Below, in pieces: positions 45,890 through 45,926 of a stretch of 45,926 bases of DNA. The position numbers and the translations under genes are program-made. This DNA is from an uncultured bacterium (GTDB lineage: Bacteria; Patescibacteriota; Minisyncoccia; Moranbacterales; GWC2-37-73), in the NCBI GenBank assembly GCA_903861715.1, contig CAIOVI010000038.1, positions 1-45,926 of the forward strand, given 5' to 3'. The stretch's first letter is position 1; each line of letters opens with the position of its first letter. Under the pieces are notes generated by a model. That model ran no database searches, had not been told where the DNA came from, and saw only the letters and a program-made list of their open reading frames with translations.

Positions 45890-45926
45890 GCATTTTACGA
45901 CAGAATATTATAGCTTAAATAAAGCA

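Noticed and set aside
1-45926. Prophage or integrated conjugative element covering the window
   Set aside because: Housekeeping genes are spread throughout, no phage structural genes, relaxase or transposase is seen, and base composition looks uniform.

Overview
The window looks like a chromosomal segment of a Patescibacteria (Candidate Phyla Radiation) bacterium, probably of the Parcubacteria/Moranbacteria type. This is inference from gene content and style, not a phylogenetic result. The DNA is AT-rich. Most genes are short single-copy housekeeping genes, start codons usually lack a Shine-Dalgarno sequence, several -10 boxes sit only 6-10 nt from the ATG, and the intergenic spacers are full of folded repeats. 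DUF4446, PrgI, a split VirB4, VirB2/TrbC-like proteins, TrmB-like regulators and a stand-alone PaaX/Cas2-like protein are a familiar set for that group. No rRNA, CRISPR array, transposase or phage structural gene was found.

Layout. 1-3000: rluD, rplS with a long folded leader, then a tRNA run Leu(GAG), Val(UAC), Phe(GAA), Ile2(CAU), Gly(GCC). The Ile2 tRNA is split by a group I intron. 3000-9000: a glycerol dehydrogenase gene broken by a -1 frameshift at an A_AAA_AAG heptamer, a divergent Ham1/RdgB NTPase, two small unknown genes, rubrerythrin, a secreted 3D-domain protein, tRNA-Cys, an HNH nuclease gene and tRNA-Leu(UAA), then a family 4 uracil-DNA glycosylase on the minus strand. 9000-15400 (minus strand): metallophosphoesterase, nfo, nrnA-like DHH phosphoesterase, rbfA, infB, DUF4446 and tRNA-Ser(CGA). 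15600-24800: a type IV secretion-like cluster (methyltransferase, solute-binding lipoprotein, VirB2-like pilin, a Cys-rich protein with two VirB2-like modules, PrgI, two-piece VirB4, a membrane protein) followed by comM. 25000-35000: RlpA-like wall protein, rsmA, a divergent methyltransferase/TrmB-like regulator pair, a PaaX/Cas2-like regulator flanked by two copies of one palindrome, uvrD/pcrA, a Xer recombinase, and a LysM-CHAP wall hydrolase with a structured leader. 35000-45900: VirB6/TrbL-like protein and a partner of unknown function, nusA, ppa, tig, clpP and a second TrmB-like regulator.

How the genes fit together. The two secretion-like loci (VirB2, PrgI and VirB4 in one; VirB6 in the other) could form one envelope machine, and comM next to it makes DNA uptake a reasonable hypothesis. 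Three secreted wall proteins (3D, G5/RlpA, LysM-CHAP) would remodel peptidoglycan. The rest is translation (L19, IF-2, RbfA, RsmA, RluD, tRNAs), protein quality control (Tig, ClpP), transcription (NusA) and DNA repair (UDG, Nfo, UvrD, Xer).

The most unusual material is non-coding: a four-copy 35-bp hairpin family with a compensatory base change, long inverted repeats built from degenerate 'words' in nearly every spacer, palindromes embedded in frame inside at least three protein genes, partial copies of tRNA ends near three tRNA positions, and several folded leaders. All functional assignments rest on motif recognition by eye; no database search was run.
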